A stretch of 64,000 nt of DNA from Pseudomonadota bacterium (lineage in GTDB: Bacteria > Desulfobacterota > Desulfobulbia > Desulfobulbales > JAGXFP01): contig JAHJAA010000009.1 in the NCBI GenBank assembly GCA_018814305.1, positions 39,265 to 103,264 on the forward strand. Reading direction: 5' to 3'. The notes below the pieces were generated by a model. That model was not told where the DNA came from and made no database searches. It saw only the letters and a list, made by a program, of their open reading frames with translations. Below are positions 29,997-39,889 of the stretch, piece by piece; position 1 is the stretch's first letter, and the number at the start of each line of letters is the position of its first letter. The position numbers and the translations under genes are program-made.

Positions 29997-32627
29997 TTAT
30001 TCTTCGTTGTCCGCCAAACCCTTGAGTTCATAGATCAGGGCCAAAGCATCAAGAGGGGTGAGGCGATCCGGCTGGATTCCAGCCAATTTTTCCTGGACCG
30101 GATGCTTCCCAACCTGAAAGAGATTAAGTTGGCTGGGGTGATCTGTTCGATCGCGGGCAAGACGACCGGCAATCCGAGGTTCACCGGTCTTGTTGAATTC
30201 GCCCTTTTCGATGTTATGGAGAATCTCCTTGGCCCGTTCAACCACTTGGGGAGGAACACCGGCCAGGGCGGCCACCTGGATGCCGTAACTGCGGTTGGTA
30301 CCACCGGGCAGCAGTTTATGGAGAAAGATGATGGTATCGTTCCATTCTCTGACCGCGATATTGAAGTTCTTGACCCTGGTACTGGTGCGGGCCAGATCGG
30401 TGATCTCATGATAATGGGTGGCAAAGATGGTTTTCACCCCCCGTCCGTTCTTGTTGACCAGATCCTCGGTTACGGCCCAGGCGATGGATAGACCATCGAA
30501 GGTGGAGGTACCGCGGCCGATTTCGTCGAGGACCACCAGGCTTTTTTCTGTGGCATTATTTAAGATATTGGCTGTTTCATTCATCTCAACCATAAACGTG
30601 GATTGGGCCTTCCTGAGATCGTCCATGGCCCCGACCCGGGTGAAAATCCGGTCAACCGTCCCGATGACCGCCTCGGCCGCCGGGACAAAGCTGCCCATCT
30701 GGGCCATCAGCACGATCAGCGCGGTCTGGCGGAGGACCGTGGATTTGCCGGCCATGTTGGGGCCGGTGATAATGAGGACCTCGTTCTCCGTCTGGTCGAG
30801 TCTGATATCATTGGGCACAAATCGTCCGCGGGGCAGGGCCTGTTCGATGACCGGGTGGCGGCCCTCGGTGATGATGATTTCTTCACCTTCATTGACTTCG
30901 GGACGGATATAGTTGTTCTGTCGGGCAACCTCCGCCAGGGAGCAGAAACAATCAAGTTCGGCGACAAAGGCGGCGGCCTTCAGGATTCGGGGACTCTCCG
31001 TCGCTACGTGGGCCCGGAGTTCGCTGAAGAGTTGGTATTCCAGATCAAGTCTTTTTTCTTCTGCCCCGCTGACCTTGTTTTCAAATTCTTTGAGTTCCGG
31101 GGTGATATAGCGCTCGGCATTGGCCAGGGTCTGTTTGCGGATAAAATAATCGGGGACGTTGGTTAACTGGGCCTTGGTCACCTCAAGATAATAGCCGAAA
31201 ACCCGGTTGAAACCGATTTTGAGGTTGGGAATTCCGGTCTTCTTGCGTTCCTCCTCTTCCAGAGCGAGGATGAGATTTTTGCCGTCGGTCTGGATGGCGA
31301 TCAGTTCATCAAGTTTGCGGTTAAAACCGGCCTTGATCATCCCCCCTTCGCGGACAGTAATTGGGGCGTCTTCTCGAATGGCTGCAGCGAGGAGATCGTG
31401 GATGTCCGTAAGGGTATCCAGATCCTCGCAAGTGGAGGTGAGACTCTGGACGGTGGCGGCCATCGCTTGCAGGCTGGGCAGGCGGGCCAGGGAGTGGCGC
31501 AAGGCGTTTAGATCACGGCCGCTGCCACTGCCCAGCACGATCCGGCTGTTGAGTCGTTCCAGATCGTACATCTCGGCCAGGTGCTTTCTCAATTGTCCTC
31601 TGGTTTCGGAATTTTGATACAACTCTTCCACCGTGTCCAGTCGATGGTTAATAGCTGAAAGTGCACGAAGAGGAAAGAGGAGATATTTTTTAAATAACCT
31701 GGCTCCCATGGGGGTGCAGGTTCGGTCGAGGCAGTGGAGCAATGACCCTTCCCGGTGGCCGCCGATCAGGGTCCTGGTCAGTTCAAGATTGCGGCGGGAG
31801 GCGTCATCGACCATGAGGCAGTCGGCAGTGTGGAGCGGAGTCAGGCGCTCGATATGGGAGAGATCACCCTTCTGGGTATCGTTCAGGTAGCAGAGGACTC
31901 CTCCGGCTGCGGTAAGCCCTGCGGTCATATCTTCACAACCGAAACCGGCCAGACTGGTGACGGCAAAGTGCTCCAGGAGAACGTCCCTGGCGGTGTCCGG
32001 TTGGAAATAGCCCTCAGGGCGTCTGGTAATACAGATTTCCGGAAGAAAGGTCAGTCCCGCTTTTTCCAGTTCCCGGCGGAGATCATCTTCGATCAGCAGT
32101 TCGGAAGGCATTAACCGATTGAGTTCATCAAGCAGTTCTTCCTCGTTTTCCCGTTCGGTAACGAGAAACTCTCCAGTGGATAGATCGAGCAGACTGAGGC
32201 CGTAGGTCTTCCTGAACACTGCGACCGCCGCCAGGTAGCGGTTGGTTCGGCCATCCAGGACCTGTTCCTCGGTGACCAAGCCGGGCGTAACCACCCGGAC
32301 CACTTCCCGTTTGACCACTCCCTTGGCGGTTCTGGGATCCTCAACCTGTTCGCAGATCGCGACCCGATATCCGGCCTTGACGAGTTTGGCGAGATACCCT
32401 GGAGCGGCGTGGTAAGGCACCCCGCATAGGGGAATCCGTTCATTTTCGGCATCATTGTGATTCCGTGAGGTCAGGGTGATACCCAAAACGCGGGAGGCGA
32501 TTTTGGCGTCTTCAAAAAACATTTCGTAAAAATCCCCAAGCCGATAGAACAGGATGGCATCGTGATGCTGTTCCTTGATCTCAAGATATTGCTTGAGCAT
32601 GGGGGTTATTTTGGGGGATGTGCTCAT
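29997..32627 (-). CDS. mutS: DNA mismatch repair protein MutS
   Basis: The protein has 876 residues. The mismatch-reading motif GDFYEMF lies near residue 30 (Phe-x-Glu). Connector, lever and clamp domains follow. The ATPase has Walker A GPNMAGKST near 620, FMVEMNETANIL, Walker B VVLDEIGRGTSTFDG and ATHYHE. A helix-turn-helix dimer domain ends the chain. It recognises mispairs and recruits MutL, which is not in this window. The start overlaps the stop of the upstream HIT gene (ATGA). Confidence 0.97.
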   Translation of the reverse strand: MSTSPKITPMLKQYLEIKEQHHDAILFYRLGDFYEMFFEDAKIASRVLGITLTSRNHNDAENERIPLCGVPYHAAPGYLAKLVKAGYRVAICEQVEDPRTAKGVVKREVVRVVTPGLVTEEQVLDGRTNRYLAAVAVFRKTYGLSLLDLSTGEFLVTERENEEELLDELNRLMPSELLIEDDLRRELEKAGLTFLPEICITRRPEGYFQPDTARDVLLEHFAVTSLAGFGCEDMTAGLTAAGGVLCYLNDTQKGDLSHIERLTPLHTADCLMVDDASRRNLELTRTLIGGHREGSLLHCLDRTCTPMGARLFKKYLLFPLRALSAINHRLDTVEELYQNSETRGQLRKHLAEMYDLERLNSRIVLGSGSGRDLNALRHSLARLPSLQAMAATVQSLTSTCEDLDTLTDIHDLLAAAIREDAPITVREGGMIKAGFNRKLDELIAIQTDGKNLILALEEEERKKTGIPNLKIGFNRVFGYYLEVTKAQLTNVPDYFIRKQTLANAERYITPELKEFENKVSGAEEKRLDLEYQLFSELRAHVATESPRILKAAAFVAELDCFCSLAEVARQNNYIRPEVNEGEEIIITEGRHPVIEQALPRGRFVPNDIRLDQTENEVLIITGPNMAGKSTVLRQTALIVLMAQMGSFVPAAEAVIGTVDRIFTRVGAMDDLRKAQSTFMVEMNETANILNNATEKSLVVLDEIGRGTSTFDGLSIAWAVTEDLVNKNGRGVKTIFATHYHEITDLARTSTRVKNFNIAVREWNDTIIFLHKLLPGGTNRSYGIQVAALAGVPPQVVERAKEILHNIEKGEFNKTGEPRIAGRLARDRTDHPSQLNLFQVGKHPVQEKLAGIQPDRLTPLDALALIYELKGLADNEE

Positions 32628-33139
32628 GGGTTCAGGTCGCTCATGGTTTCGGGGAGGTCAATGAATTTATCCAGCAGTCGGTCAAAGGTTTCAAGGATGT
32701 GCTCCGGAATGGTTCGAACTTCCGCCATGGGGGTCATGAAGTTGTGATCACCAAGCCAGCGGGGGATCAGATGGAAATGGAGATGGTCGGCTAACCCTGC
32801 ACCGGCTGCCTCGCCCAGGTTCAAACCGATATTGATCCCATCGGGCCGCAGGTGTTTATTGATGATCATGGTGGCCTGTTGGAGCCGGGTCATCAATAGT
32901 TCCGCCTCCCGGGGAGAGAGATCTTCCAACGCCGCCACATGGCGAGCGGGTGCCAAGAGCAGGTGCCCGTGGGCATAGGGGAAGCGATTCAGCAGGATCA
33001 CTGAAAGGGGATCACGAAAAAGGATCAAAGCCTCGCGGTCATGGGAACGGTCCGGGGCCGTTTCAAACAGGCATCCCTCTTCCCGACCAATCTGCCCTTC
33101 AACATACCGCATCCGCCAGGGAGTCCACAGGGTTTTCAC
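32624..33139 (-). CDS. HIT-family nucleotide hydrolase/phosphorylase
   Basis: The protein has 171 residues. The histidine triad appears as HLHFHLIPRW near residue 125, with upstream HGHLLLAPARHVAAL. Similarity is to the Ap4A phosphorylase/hydrolase-like branch of the HIT family, which acts on dinucleoside polyphosphates or nucleoside phosphoramidates. Substrate is not deducible. It is part of a compact minus-strand run with ATGA overlaps on both sides (the phosphoesterase upstream, mutS downstream). Confidence 0.9.
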   Translation of the reverse strand: MKTLWTPWRMRYVEGQIGREEGCLFETAPDRSHDREALILFRDPLSVILLNRFPYAHGHLLLAPARHVAALEDLSPREAELLMTRLQQATMIINKHLRPDGINIGLNLGEAAGAGLADHLHFHLIPRWLGDHNFMTPMAEVRTIPEHILETFDRLLDKFIDLPETMSDLNP

Positions 33140-33675
33140 AGTCGAGGTACCTCAAAAATTTGCCCGCGGATTCCATTGTCAAACTCGAGAATGGCATAAG
33201 TGCCTCTGCTGCCGTAACGACCGGTGCCCAGGAAGCTGCCGGGATTGACCATCAGGATATCACCGATTCGGTGGCAGGATGGGGTGTGAGTATGACCATA
33301 GACGATACAGTCCGCCTGATAAAATTCATTGTACAGGCGCTCTTCCAGATCATGGTAGCCGTAGCGGTGCCCGTGCACCAGAACAAGGGTCTTGTCGCCG
33401 ATGGTGATCTTTCGGCATTCGGGGAGGAGGCTACGGGAGGAGGCATCACACATATTGCCCTGGACTCCGTAGAATTTTTTATCGGCAAAGGTTTCGATAA
33501 CCGCCGCCGAGGTCAGGTCGCCGGCATGGAGAATAATCCCGATATCTTTAAAGCAGGCCCCGACCTGTTCTTGGAACAGTTCATCGGGTTGGCCGAGATG
33601 GGTATCAGAGAGGACCCCGATTCGGATGATCCCGGCGGATGAGGTCTGGACGGATGGGGTTTGCTGGCTAGACAC
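33136..33675 (-). CDS. YfcE/MJ0936-type metallophosphoesterase
   Basis: The protein has 179 residues. The calcineurin-like metal motifs are in order: GVLSDTHLG, HAGDLTS, VQGNMCD (GNxD/C region), VHGHRYG and VYGHTHTP. The family are manganese phosphodiesterases of unclear cellular substrate. It overlaps the HIT gene and the YggU gene by a few bases, so all are probably co-transcribed. Confidence 0.9.
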   Translation of the reverse strand: MSSQQTPSVQTSSAGIIRIGVLSDTHLGQPDELFQEQVGACFKDIGIILHAGDLTSAAVIETFADKKFYGVQGNMCDASSRSLLPECRKITIGDKTLVLVHGHRYGYHDLEERLYNEFYQADCIVYGHTHTPSCHRIGDILMVNPGSFLGTGRYGSRGTYAILEFDNGIRGQIFEVPRL

Positions 33676-33970
33676 CGGCGGCCTCCTCGAGGATGCGGCG
33701 GGCGAGGTCCGGGGAGATGCCGCTGATCCTGATCTTCTTTCTGCGCCCCTGTTGGCCGCTGATCAGGGTGAGATTCGACTTGGGAAGCCCCAGAAGTTTG
33801 GCCAGATACCCGAGGGCCTGGGTGTTGGCCTTGCCATCCACCGGTGGAGAGGTGAGGGCAAGTTTCAAGGTATCGTCGTAAATCCCGCTGAATCCACACC
33901 GAGACGACTTGGGTTGGACGTGAAGGCTCAGGATCAGTTCACCCGCGGCTGTTTCAACGAGAAAAGGCAT
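33668..33970 (-). CDS. yggU: YggU family protein (DUF167)
   Basis: The protein has 100 residues, the full length of the DUF167 fold: LHVQPKSSRCGFSGI, ALTSPPVDGKANTQALGYLAKLLGL, LISGQQGRRKKIRI. The function of the family is unknown. It is the first gene of the small mutS-side operon on the minus strand, and its 3' end overlaps the phosphoesterase start. A MITE-like element lies just upstream. Confidence 0.88.
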   Translation of the reverse strand: MPFLVETAAGELILSLHVQPKSSRCGFSGIYDDTLKLALTSPPVDGKANTQALGYLAKLLGLPKSNLTLISGQQGRRKKIRISGISPDLARRILEEAAGV

Positions 33971-34030
33971 TAAATGTATTGGGGTGGGTTATGGTTCCAA
34001 ATCCGAGATGTCACCAGGACTTCATTCATG

Positions 34031-34160
34031 AGCCTTTTGCGAAATGAACATCTGCTCCAATCGGTTAAAAATACCCTCTGCGGCGTCTTCATTATGAAAT
34101 CGTCCTTGCATAGGATATTTTTCTCTCGATCTCGCTACGACGTTCATTTCGCAAAAGGCT
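34031..34160. mobile_element. MITE-like palindromic element, short copy
   Basis: This 130-bp element is bounded by a perfect 19-bp inverted repeat, AGCCTTTTGCGAAATGAAC at 34031-34049 and its complement at 34142-34160. It matches the 12589-12773 element except for one missing 45-base block. It sits between yggU and divIVA, has no frame of its own, and no clear target duplication is visible. Its right end is 13 bases from the divIVA stop codon. Confidence 0.8.
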
Positions 34161-34173
34161 CTAATCACAGGAA

Positions 34174-35178
34174 TTAACGGGATTTTTCGTCGTCATGGAT
34201 AACGATCGACGGATCCGTTTCATCCAGGGGGTCTTCCAGGGAAAAGAGCATGTCTCCTTCGAGATCTGGGATGACAATGTTGGGCTGATCAGAGTCCAGT
34301 CCTGCCATCGCCTCGGCCAGACCCTGACCGAAGGCCTCTTCATCGTCCAGGTCGTCGGATTCATCATCCAGGTCCAGGGGCTCGATATCATTAATTGAGA
34401 GCATTTCCGGTTCATCATCGGTACTTGAGGCCATTGAGTTGCGGGCAAAAAGAGGTTTCTCATATGGTTCGTCATCGAGATTGATTTTTTCATAGAGGTC
34501 GTCCAGTTCAGTCTCTTCCTCGGTTGTTTCCAACTCTTGTTGCGGAGTATGGTCGGGGAAAGTAGATTCGGGAAGCTCGGGTTCACCTCCGGAGAATTGG
34601 GGCAGGGGCAGCTGTTCAAGGATTGCCAGGTTACCCGGCAATCCTTGTTCGATTTTATCAAGATAACTCTGCAGAAATGTTCTGAGATCAACGGAGATTC
34701 TGTCTTTAATTCCAATGAGCCCATTAATTTGGTTGGTCAACTCGATAAGTTTACCTTGGGCATCATCAACCATCTGCCGGGCCTTCTGCCGGGCCTCAGT
34801 GGTCAACCGCTCAGCCTCGGCCATGCTTTCTTCCAAGGTCTGCTCCGCTCGGCTCTGGGTCTGGTTTAACAGCGTATCAGCTTCCTCCCTGGCCTCCTTG
34901 ACTGTATCCACGGCCTCCCGGCGACTTTTCTCCTGCATCTCCTCGCTGATTCGTTGGGCGGAGAGAATGGCATTTTGAAAGGTCTGCTCCTTATTTCTGT
35001 AATTGGCGATCTCCTTTTCCAGGGATTCGATTTTTTCAAAGGTCTGCTTATTCTCCAGGGTCAGGATCAGTACCTCTTCAGCCACCTTTTCCAGAAAGCG
35101 ATCCACTTCATCAACATCAAAGCCGCGCAGCCGCGTATGGAACTGTTTTGATTGGATATCCTGTGGTGTTATGGTCAT
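34174..35178 (-). CDS. divIVA: DivIVA domain protein
   Basis: The protein has 334 residues. The N-terminal DivIVA lipid-binding motif reads ITPQDIQSKQFHTRLRGFDVDEVDRFLEKV. A long coiled coil follows (about 30-170), then an acidic, Pro/Asp/Glu-rich tail of about 130 residues with DDLDDE and similar runs. DivIVA proteins mark curved membrane and organise division or polar sites. They are widespread in Gram-positives but also occur in Deltaproteobacteria. It follows yggT on the same strand, as in the classic sepF-yggT-divIVA order. Confidence 0.9.
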   Translation of the reverse strand: MTITPQDIQSKQFHTRLRGFDVDEVDRFLEKVAEEVLILTLENKQTFEKIESLEKEIANYRNKEQTFQNAILSAQRISEEMQEKSRREAVDTVKEAREEADTLLNQTQSRAEQTLEESMAEAERLTTEARQKARQMVDDAQGKLIELTNQINGLIGIKDRISVDLRTFLQSYLDKIEQGLPGNLAILEQLPLPQFSGGEPELPESTFPDHTPQQELETTEEETELDDLYEKINLDDEPYEKPLFARNSMASSTDDEPEMLSINDIEPLDLDDESDDLDDEEAFGQGLAEAMAGLDSDQPNIVIPDLEGDMLFSLEDPLDETDPSIVIHDDEKSR

Positions 35179-35214
35179 GACGAAAGCTCCTCCAAGTGTA
35201 CGGACACGTTGATC

Positions 35215-35514
35215 CTATCCGAGTGAAATGGCGATTTGATGGAGAGTTGGGACAATAAAACTCCGGAGAAAGAGAATGGCAATGATCAGAATCATCGGTG
35301 AAAAATCGATTCCTCCCCCGAAGAGGGGAACAAATCGTCTGATCCTGATCAGTAATGGTTCCGTGACGTCATAGAGGAAGCGAACAATGGGATTATATGG
35401 GTCGGGAGTAACCCAGGAGATAATCGCCCGGCCGATGATAATCCACATATAGGCCCCAAGGATAAGATCAACCAGAGTTCCCAAGGCATTGATGAAATTA
35501 CTGACAATAAACAT
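35215..35514 (-). CDS. yggT: YggT family membrane protein
   Basis: The protein has 99 residues with two hydrophobic segments and the family core YMWIIIGRAIISWVTPDPYNPIVRFLYDVTEPLL. ATG 35514 gives the standard N-terminus, and a longer reading to 35553 has no support. YggT proteins have been tied to division and osmotic stress, without a settled mechanism. It lies just upstream of divIVA on the minus strand. Confidence 0.88.
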   Translation of the reverse strand: MFIVSNFINALGTLVDLILGAYMWIIIGRAIISWVTPDPYNPIVRFLYDVTEPLLIRIRRFVPLFGGGIDFSPMILIIAILFLRSFIVPTLHQIAISLG

Positions 35515-35582
35515 GATAGTTCGTCTCACATAAAACATTATAAAAAACAACAAGGTGGGGAGAAAAAATGGTTTTTTTCTCG

Positions 35583-37520
35583 TCAGGCCACCCGTGAACC
35601 CGGAGCAATGTCGGCTGCGACAGCGGAGAGGACCAGTCGATCGCCTTCCTTGGCGGCCAGAACCATGCCATGGGATTCCACCCCCATGAGTTTGGTTGGT
35701 TTGAGGTTGGCCACGATGATTACCTTGCGGCCCGGCAGTTCTTCAGGGGCATAATGTTCGGCGATTCCAGCCACAATAATCCGTTCCTCGGGGGCCTTTA
35801 CCGTCAGTTTGAGCAGCCGGTCGGATTTGGCGATTCTTTCTGCGCCAATGATTTCCGCCACTCTGAGTTCTGTCTGACGGAACTGGTCAAAGGTGATCAA
35901 ACCTTCACTGCTGGGTGGCGGCGAGGTCGGTTTTGAATCTTTTTTCCCTGGGGCTTTTTTTGTTGCTGGGGTTCCTTCCTGTCGAGGCTCTGCGGTCGCC
36001 TGTTTCTTCAAGCGGGGAAAGAGAGCGGGGCCGGTGTTGACTGCGGTGGCGGGAATAGTCCCACCCCAGTTTGACTGGGAAAGAAGATCCGGAGGGGTGA
36101 TGATTCCCAGGGAGCTGCTCATTCGGGCTGCGGTTCCCGGCATGATCGGATGCAGGCATAAGGTGATCAGTCGCAAGGTTTCCAGGAGGGTATAGAGCAC
36201 TGTTTCTAAGCGGGGCCGGAGGGCCGGGTCTTTGGCCAGTTCCCAGGGGGCGTTGGTGACTATATACTTATTAGCCAGGCTGATTACCTGCCAGATTGCC
36301 TGGAGGGCTCGGTTGAACTCAAAGGCCTCCATATGGGCTGAAAAACTGGTGATCATGGTGGTGGCCGCGTCAGCTAAGGCCTGGTCTTCCTCGGTTAAGG
36401 GCCCGGTTTGCGGGACCCGGCCTTCACAAAAATTTGCCACCATGGTCAGGGAGCGGCTGAACAGGTTCCCCAGATCATTGGAGAGATCGGCATTCTGGCG
36501 GGTGATCATGACCTCGTCGCTGAAGCTGGAATCAAGCCCGAAGGTCATCTCTCGCAGTAAAAAATAACGGGTTGCATCCACCCCGTATTGTTCCACCAAC
36601 TGGGCTGGACCAACCACGTTGCCGATGGACTTGGACATCTTGATCCCATCGATATTCCAATAGCCGTGGACATGGAGACGGCGGAAGGGAGGAAGTCCCA
36701 GCGATTTCAGCATAGTCGGCCAGTAGATGGCATGGGGTTTCAGGATGTCTTTGGCGATCACATGCTCTGCCACCGGCCAGTATTCGTCGAAATCAGGCTG
36801 GTCCGGATAGCCGAGTCCGGTGAGGTAGTTGATCAAGGCATCGAACCAGACGTAGGTCACGAATTTATCATCAAAGGGCAAGGGAATGCCCCAAGTTAAA
36901 CGACTGGTGGGTCGGGAGATACAGAGATCCTCCAGCGGTTCCTTGAGAAAGGAGAGAACTTCGTTGCGGTAGCGTTCCGGCTGAATAAAATCAGGGTTGG
37001 TTTTGATGTGATCGATGAGCCAATCCTGATAGCGGGACATCCGGAAAAAGTAATTCTGTTCAGCGATTTCCGCCGGTGGCTTCAAATGGTCCGGGCAGTT
37101 GCCGTCGACCAGTTCCTTGGCGGTGAGAAAACGTTCGCACCCCTTGCAGTAAAGCCCGGTGTACTCGCTGAAATAGATGTCACCCTGGTCATGAACCTTG
37201 GTGAGGATGGACTGAACCGTCCGGATATGTTCCTGGTCAGTGGTCCGGATAAAGTGGTCCGGGGCGATATCAAGGGTTGGCCAGGTTTCACGGAACATGG
37301 CGCTGATCCGGTCCGCATATTCCTTGGGCGATACCCCGGATTGCCCGGCAGCTTCGGCGATTTTGTCACCATGCTCATCGGTTCCGGTCTGGAAACGAAC
37401 CGTATTGCCGGTAATCCGTTTATACCGACTGATGGTATCGGCAATGATCGAGGTGTAGGCATGGCCCAGATGGGGCTGGGCATTCACATAGAAGATGGGG
37501 GTGGTGATATAATAACTCAT
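35583..37520 (-). CDS. metG: Methionyl-tRNA synthetase, long form with tRNA-binding domain
   Basis: The protein has 645 residues. The HIGH-type motif is HLGH near residue 17, a zinc knuckle CKGC...CPDH lies near 125-145, and KMSKS near 295. After the anticodon domain comes a charged Lys/Pro-rich linker, then an EMAP/Trbp111-like tRNA-binding domain (last 105 residues: FRQTELRVAEIIGAERI...GVESHGMVLAA) that also dimerises the enzyme. It lies directly downstream of ricT, an order shared with other lineages. Confidence 0.97.
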   Translation of the reverse strand: MSYYITTPIFYVNAQPHLGHAYTSIIADTISRYKRITGNTVRFQTGTDEHGDKIAEAAGQSGVSPKEYADRISAMFRETWPTLDIAPDHFIRTTDQEHIRTVQSILTKVHDQGDIYFSEYTGLYCKGCERFLTAKELVDGNCPDHLKPPAEIAEQNYFFRMSRYQDWLIDHIKTNPDFIQPERYRNEVLSFLKEPLEDLCISRPTSRLTWGIPLPFDDKFVTYVWFDALINYLTGLGYPDQPDFDEYWPVAEHVIAKDILKPHAIYWPTMLKSLGLPPFRRLHVHGYWNIDGIKMSKSIGNVVGPAQLVEQYGVDATRYFLLREMTFGLDSSFSDEVMITRQNADLSNDLGNLFSRSLTMVANFCEGRVPQTGPLTEEDQALADAATTMITSFSAHMEAFEFNRALQAIWQVISLANKYIVTNAPWELAKDPALRPRLETVLYTLLETLRLITLCLHPIMPGTAARMSSSLGIITPPDLLSQSNWGGTIPATAVNTGPALFPRLKKQATAEPRQEGTPATKKAPGKKDSKPTSPPPSSEGLITFDQFRQTELRVAEIIGAERIAKSDRLLKLTVKAPEERIIVAGIAEHYAPEELPGRKVIIVANLKPTKLMGVESHGMVLAAKEGDRLVLSAVAADIAPGSRVA

Positions 37521-37536
37521 TGTTCACTTTTTATTG

Positions 37537-38556
37537 TTATTCATCTTCCTGGTCGGAAGAATTGGAACGACTGCGGCCCTGGGAACCACCCCGTGGGCCA
37601 GGCTTGCTTTTTTTCTTGGGCTTCGGGGGGGGCTTTGGCAGTCTCGGTTTTTCGATCCTGTTCGTAAATTCTTCCCATTCGGCCCGGGTCAGAATCTTTT
37701 GCTGCTCGTGATCATCAATCCGGCTCAAGGTGATGGTTCCTCGGAAGATATCGCTTTGGCGGACCTTATACTCAACCTCATCAATCATCACGGTCTTGCC
37801 GGGTTTGGGCATTCCCTTCTTGAGCTTATGGTAGGTCTCGTATTCGTAGGTCAGACAGCAGAGCAACCGATTGCAGACCCCGGAAATTTTCGCAGGGTTC
37901 AAGGGCAGGCTCTGTTCTTTGGCCATCTTGATTGAAACCGGGGCGAAATCTTTGATAAAGGAGGAACAGCATAACTCCCGACCGCAACAGCCCAGGCCGC
38001 CCAGCATCTTGGTCTCATGACGGACCCCAATCTGCCTGATCTCAACTCTGGTGCGGAATTCCTGAACCAGATCCTTGACCAGTTCACGGAAGTCGACCCG
38101 GTTTTCGGCGGTAAAGTAGAAGATGATCTTGCTGCCGTTAAAGTATCGCTCAACTCTGGTCAGCTTCATCGCCAGTTTATGTTTTTTGATGTGGTTATGG
38201 CAGAGTTTGAAGGCGTCGTGCTCTCGCTCGGTGAGCCGGGTGAATTTATCCTGCTCCTCGGAGTTTGCCCTGCGCACCAGGAGATAGGTGGCATCACCGG
38301 AATGATTTTCGGCAAGCGCTCTAAGATCTGGGCCAGGTGCCGTGACCATGGCCGGTTCCAGGCCATGATCGGTCTGGATCATGACCACGTCTCCCCGGCG
38401 CAGCCCGGCGATTCGGGAGCCCGCCGAACAGGGGGTCTCGGGGGCCCGGAAGCGCACGGCGTAATAATGGCTGCACGGTGAGTCGTCCCGTTCTGTGGGT
38501 TGCTCGGATACTTCCAGGGTTTCAGGTGATTGTTCGTCGGTCTGTTGATCCATCAT
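37537..38556 (-). CDS. ricT: PSP1-domain protein RicT (YaaT-like)
   Basis: The protein has 339 residues. The central PSP1 domain holds the conserved cysteines (LGGLGCCGRELCCSSF and SGVCNRLLCCLTYEYETY). A Lys/Arg/Pro-rich tail follows. In Bacillus, RicT joins RicA and RicF in an iron-sulfur complex that guides RNase Y cleavage and sporulation phosphorelay. No ricA or ricF is seen here, and the role in Gram-negatives is not established. It sits between holB and metG. Confidence 0.87.
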   Translation of the reverse strand: MMDQQTDEQSPETLEVSEQPTERDDSPCSHYYAVRFRAPETPCSAGSRIAGLRRGDVVMIQTDHGLEPAMVTAPGPDLRALAENHSGDATYLLVRRANSEEQDKFTRLTEREHDAFKLCHNHIKKHKLAMKLTRVERYFNGSKIIFYFTAENRVDFRELVKDLVQEFRTRVEIRQIGVRHETKMLGGLGCCGRELCCSSFIKDFAPVSIKMAKEQSLPLNPAKISGVCNRLLCCLTYEYETYHKLKKGMPKPGKTVMIDEVEYKVRQSDIFRGTITLSRIDDHEQQKILTRAEWEEFTNRIEKPRLPKPPPKPKKKSKPGPRGGSQGRSRSNSSDQEDE

Positions 38557-38846
38557 ATATATCCGGTCCCGTGGGTGGAACGCGATAAGGGCAAGGTGAG
38601 TCGCGTTATCAAATTATCGGCGAGCCAGTGTGAATCTTAGGGTGATGGCTCGGTCGAGACAGGTTGAGGCCTGTCCGGTTTGAAGTCTAAAAAAACATGG
38701 AAAGCAAAACCTGATCATCCAAGTCCTGATGAAACGGGTATTCTACCAGCATCCGGGCTGCAAATCAATCCGTAACTCAATTGCTTGAAGGTGGATAAAA
38801 TCGGAGCGTTTCTGGCGATAGAAGTGCTTCAGGGCTTCCGGCTTTT

Positions 38847-39854
38847 TTAGGATGCAGATCGCCCCGTCTCATCCAGCAGATTGAAGAAAAGGACTTCGCA
38901 GACCAGGGCTCGATTGCAGTTGCGGGCCAATTGTTTCTTGGCCTCTTCCAGCAGGCGGAGGCGGGCGGGGTAGCCGTGACCGATCCAACGGTGGCAGCCG
39001 GCTTCCATCTGGTCGAGAAGGTCGTGGCTGAGCAGTCGATCTCCAACCCCTTTGGCGGCAAGATCCAGTTCGTGAAACCAGATTTTTACTAAATCCAGCA
39101 AATCGGGAAGATCGTCCTTCAAGGCGGCGCATCGTTCGGCCAGTTCGAAAATGATTCCTGGGGTTTCCGGATGTTCAGTCTTCAAGGGGAGGAGGGTCGT
39201 GATGAGATTGCGGCGCACTCCAAGCAGTCCCCCCGCCGCCATGATCCGGGCCTGCCCCGGACTGCCGCCGGTTATGGCGGCCAGGGTTGCGGCCATCTCA
39301 GGTGGGATGTTGTCCTCACGGCGTAATTTTTCCGCAACCAGCTGCTGCGGCAACCCGCGACAGGGAATGATCTGACAGCGGGAGGTGATGGTGGGGAGGA
39401 TGGTGCTTCCTTCATCGCCGATCAGAATGAGCAGGTTGTGGGGGGGCGGTTCTTCCAGGGTTTTCAAGAGGCTATTGGCCGCCTCGCGCCGCATGGTATT
39501 GACGTCGGTGATCAACACCACCCTCCAGGTCGATTCAAAGGGGGGGAAGCCGAGTTGGTGTTTTAGTTCCCGGATCTGATTAATTTTGATGCCGGCTCCA
39601 TCTGGTTCAATGGTCAGAAGATCCGGATGGTTGCTGGAAGCGAACTTGCGGCAGGAGCGGCATTGGCCGCAGCCATCTTGATCCGGGGTGGGGGCAAGGC
39701 AATTCAGGTAGACCCCGAAGGCCCGGGCCAGGGTCTTGCGACCGACTCCGGACGGACCGCGAAAAAGATAGGCATGGCTCAGCCGCTGATGGGCGGTGGC
39801 CTGACGGAGGAGGCGTTTGGCCTTGTCCTGGCCGATAACGTCATTGATGAACAT
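38847..39854 (-). CDS. holB: DNA polymerase III subunit delta' (HolB)
   Basis: The protein has 335 residues. The AAA+ core has the P-loop GPSGVGRKTLARAF, the zinc-binding module CLAPTPDQDGCGQCRSCRKF, and ITSRCQIIPC (sensor/arginine region). The C-terminal collar domain is shorter. It is part of the clamp-loader complex. A 290-base gap (38557-38846) separates it from ricT and holds no supported frame. The gene is the first of the holB-ricT-metG-yggT-divIVA run. Confidence 0.9.
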   Translation of the reverse strand: MFINDVIGQDKAKRLLRQATAHQRLSHAYLFRGPSGVGRKTLARAFGVYLNCLAPTPDQDGCGQCRSCRKFASSNHPDLLTIEPDGAGIKINQIRELKHQLGFPPFESTWRVVLITDVNTMRREAANSLLKTLEEPPPHNLLILIGDEGSTILPTITSRCQIIPCRGLPQQLVAEKLRREDNIPPEMAATLAAITGGSPGQARIMAAGGLLGVRRNLITTLLPLKTEHPETPGIIFELAERCAALKDDLPDLLDLVKIWFHELDLAAKGVGDRLLSHDLLDQMEAGCHRWIGHGYPARLRLLEEAKKQLARNCNRALVCEVLFFNLLDETGRSAS

Positions 39855-39889
39855 TGGAAGGGCCTATGGAGTGAATTATAAGTACCTAA

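Noticed and set aside
34161..34724. 187-residue minus-strand frame rich in Trp, Met and Pro overlapping divIVA
   Set aside because: It is an out-of-frame reading of the acidic GAT/GAA-rich tail of divIVA. The composition is implausible and no ribosome site is present.
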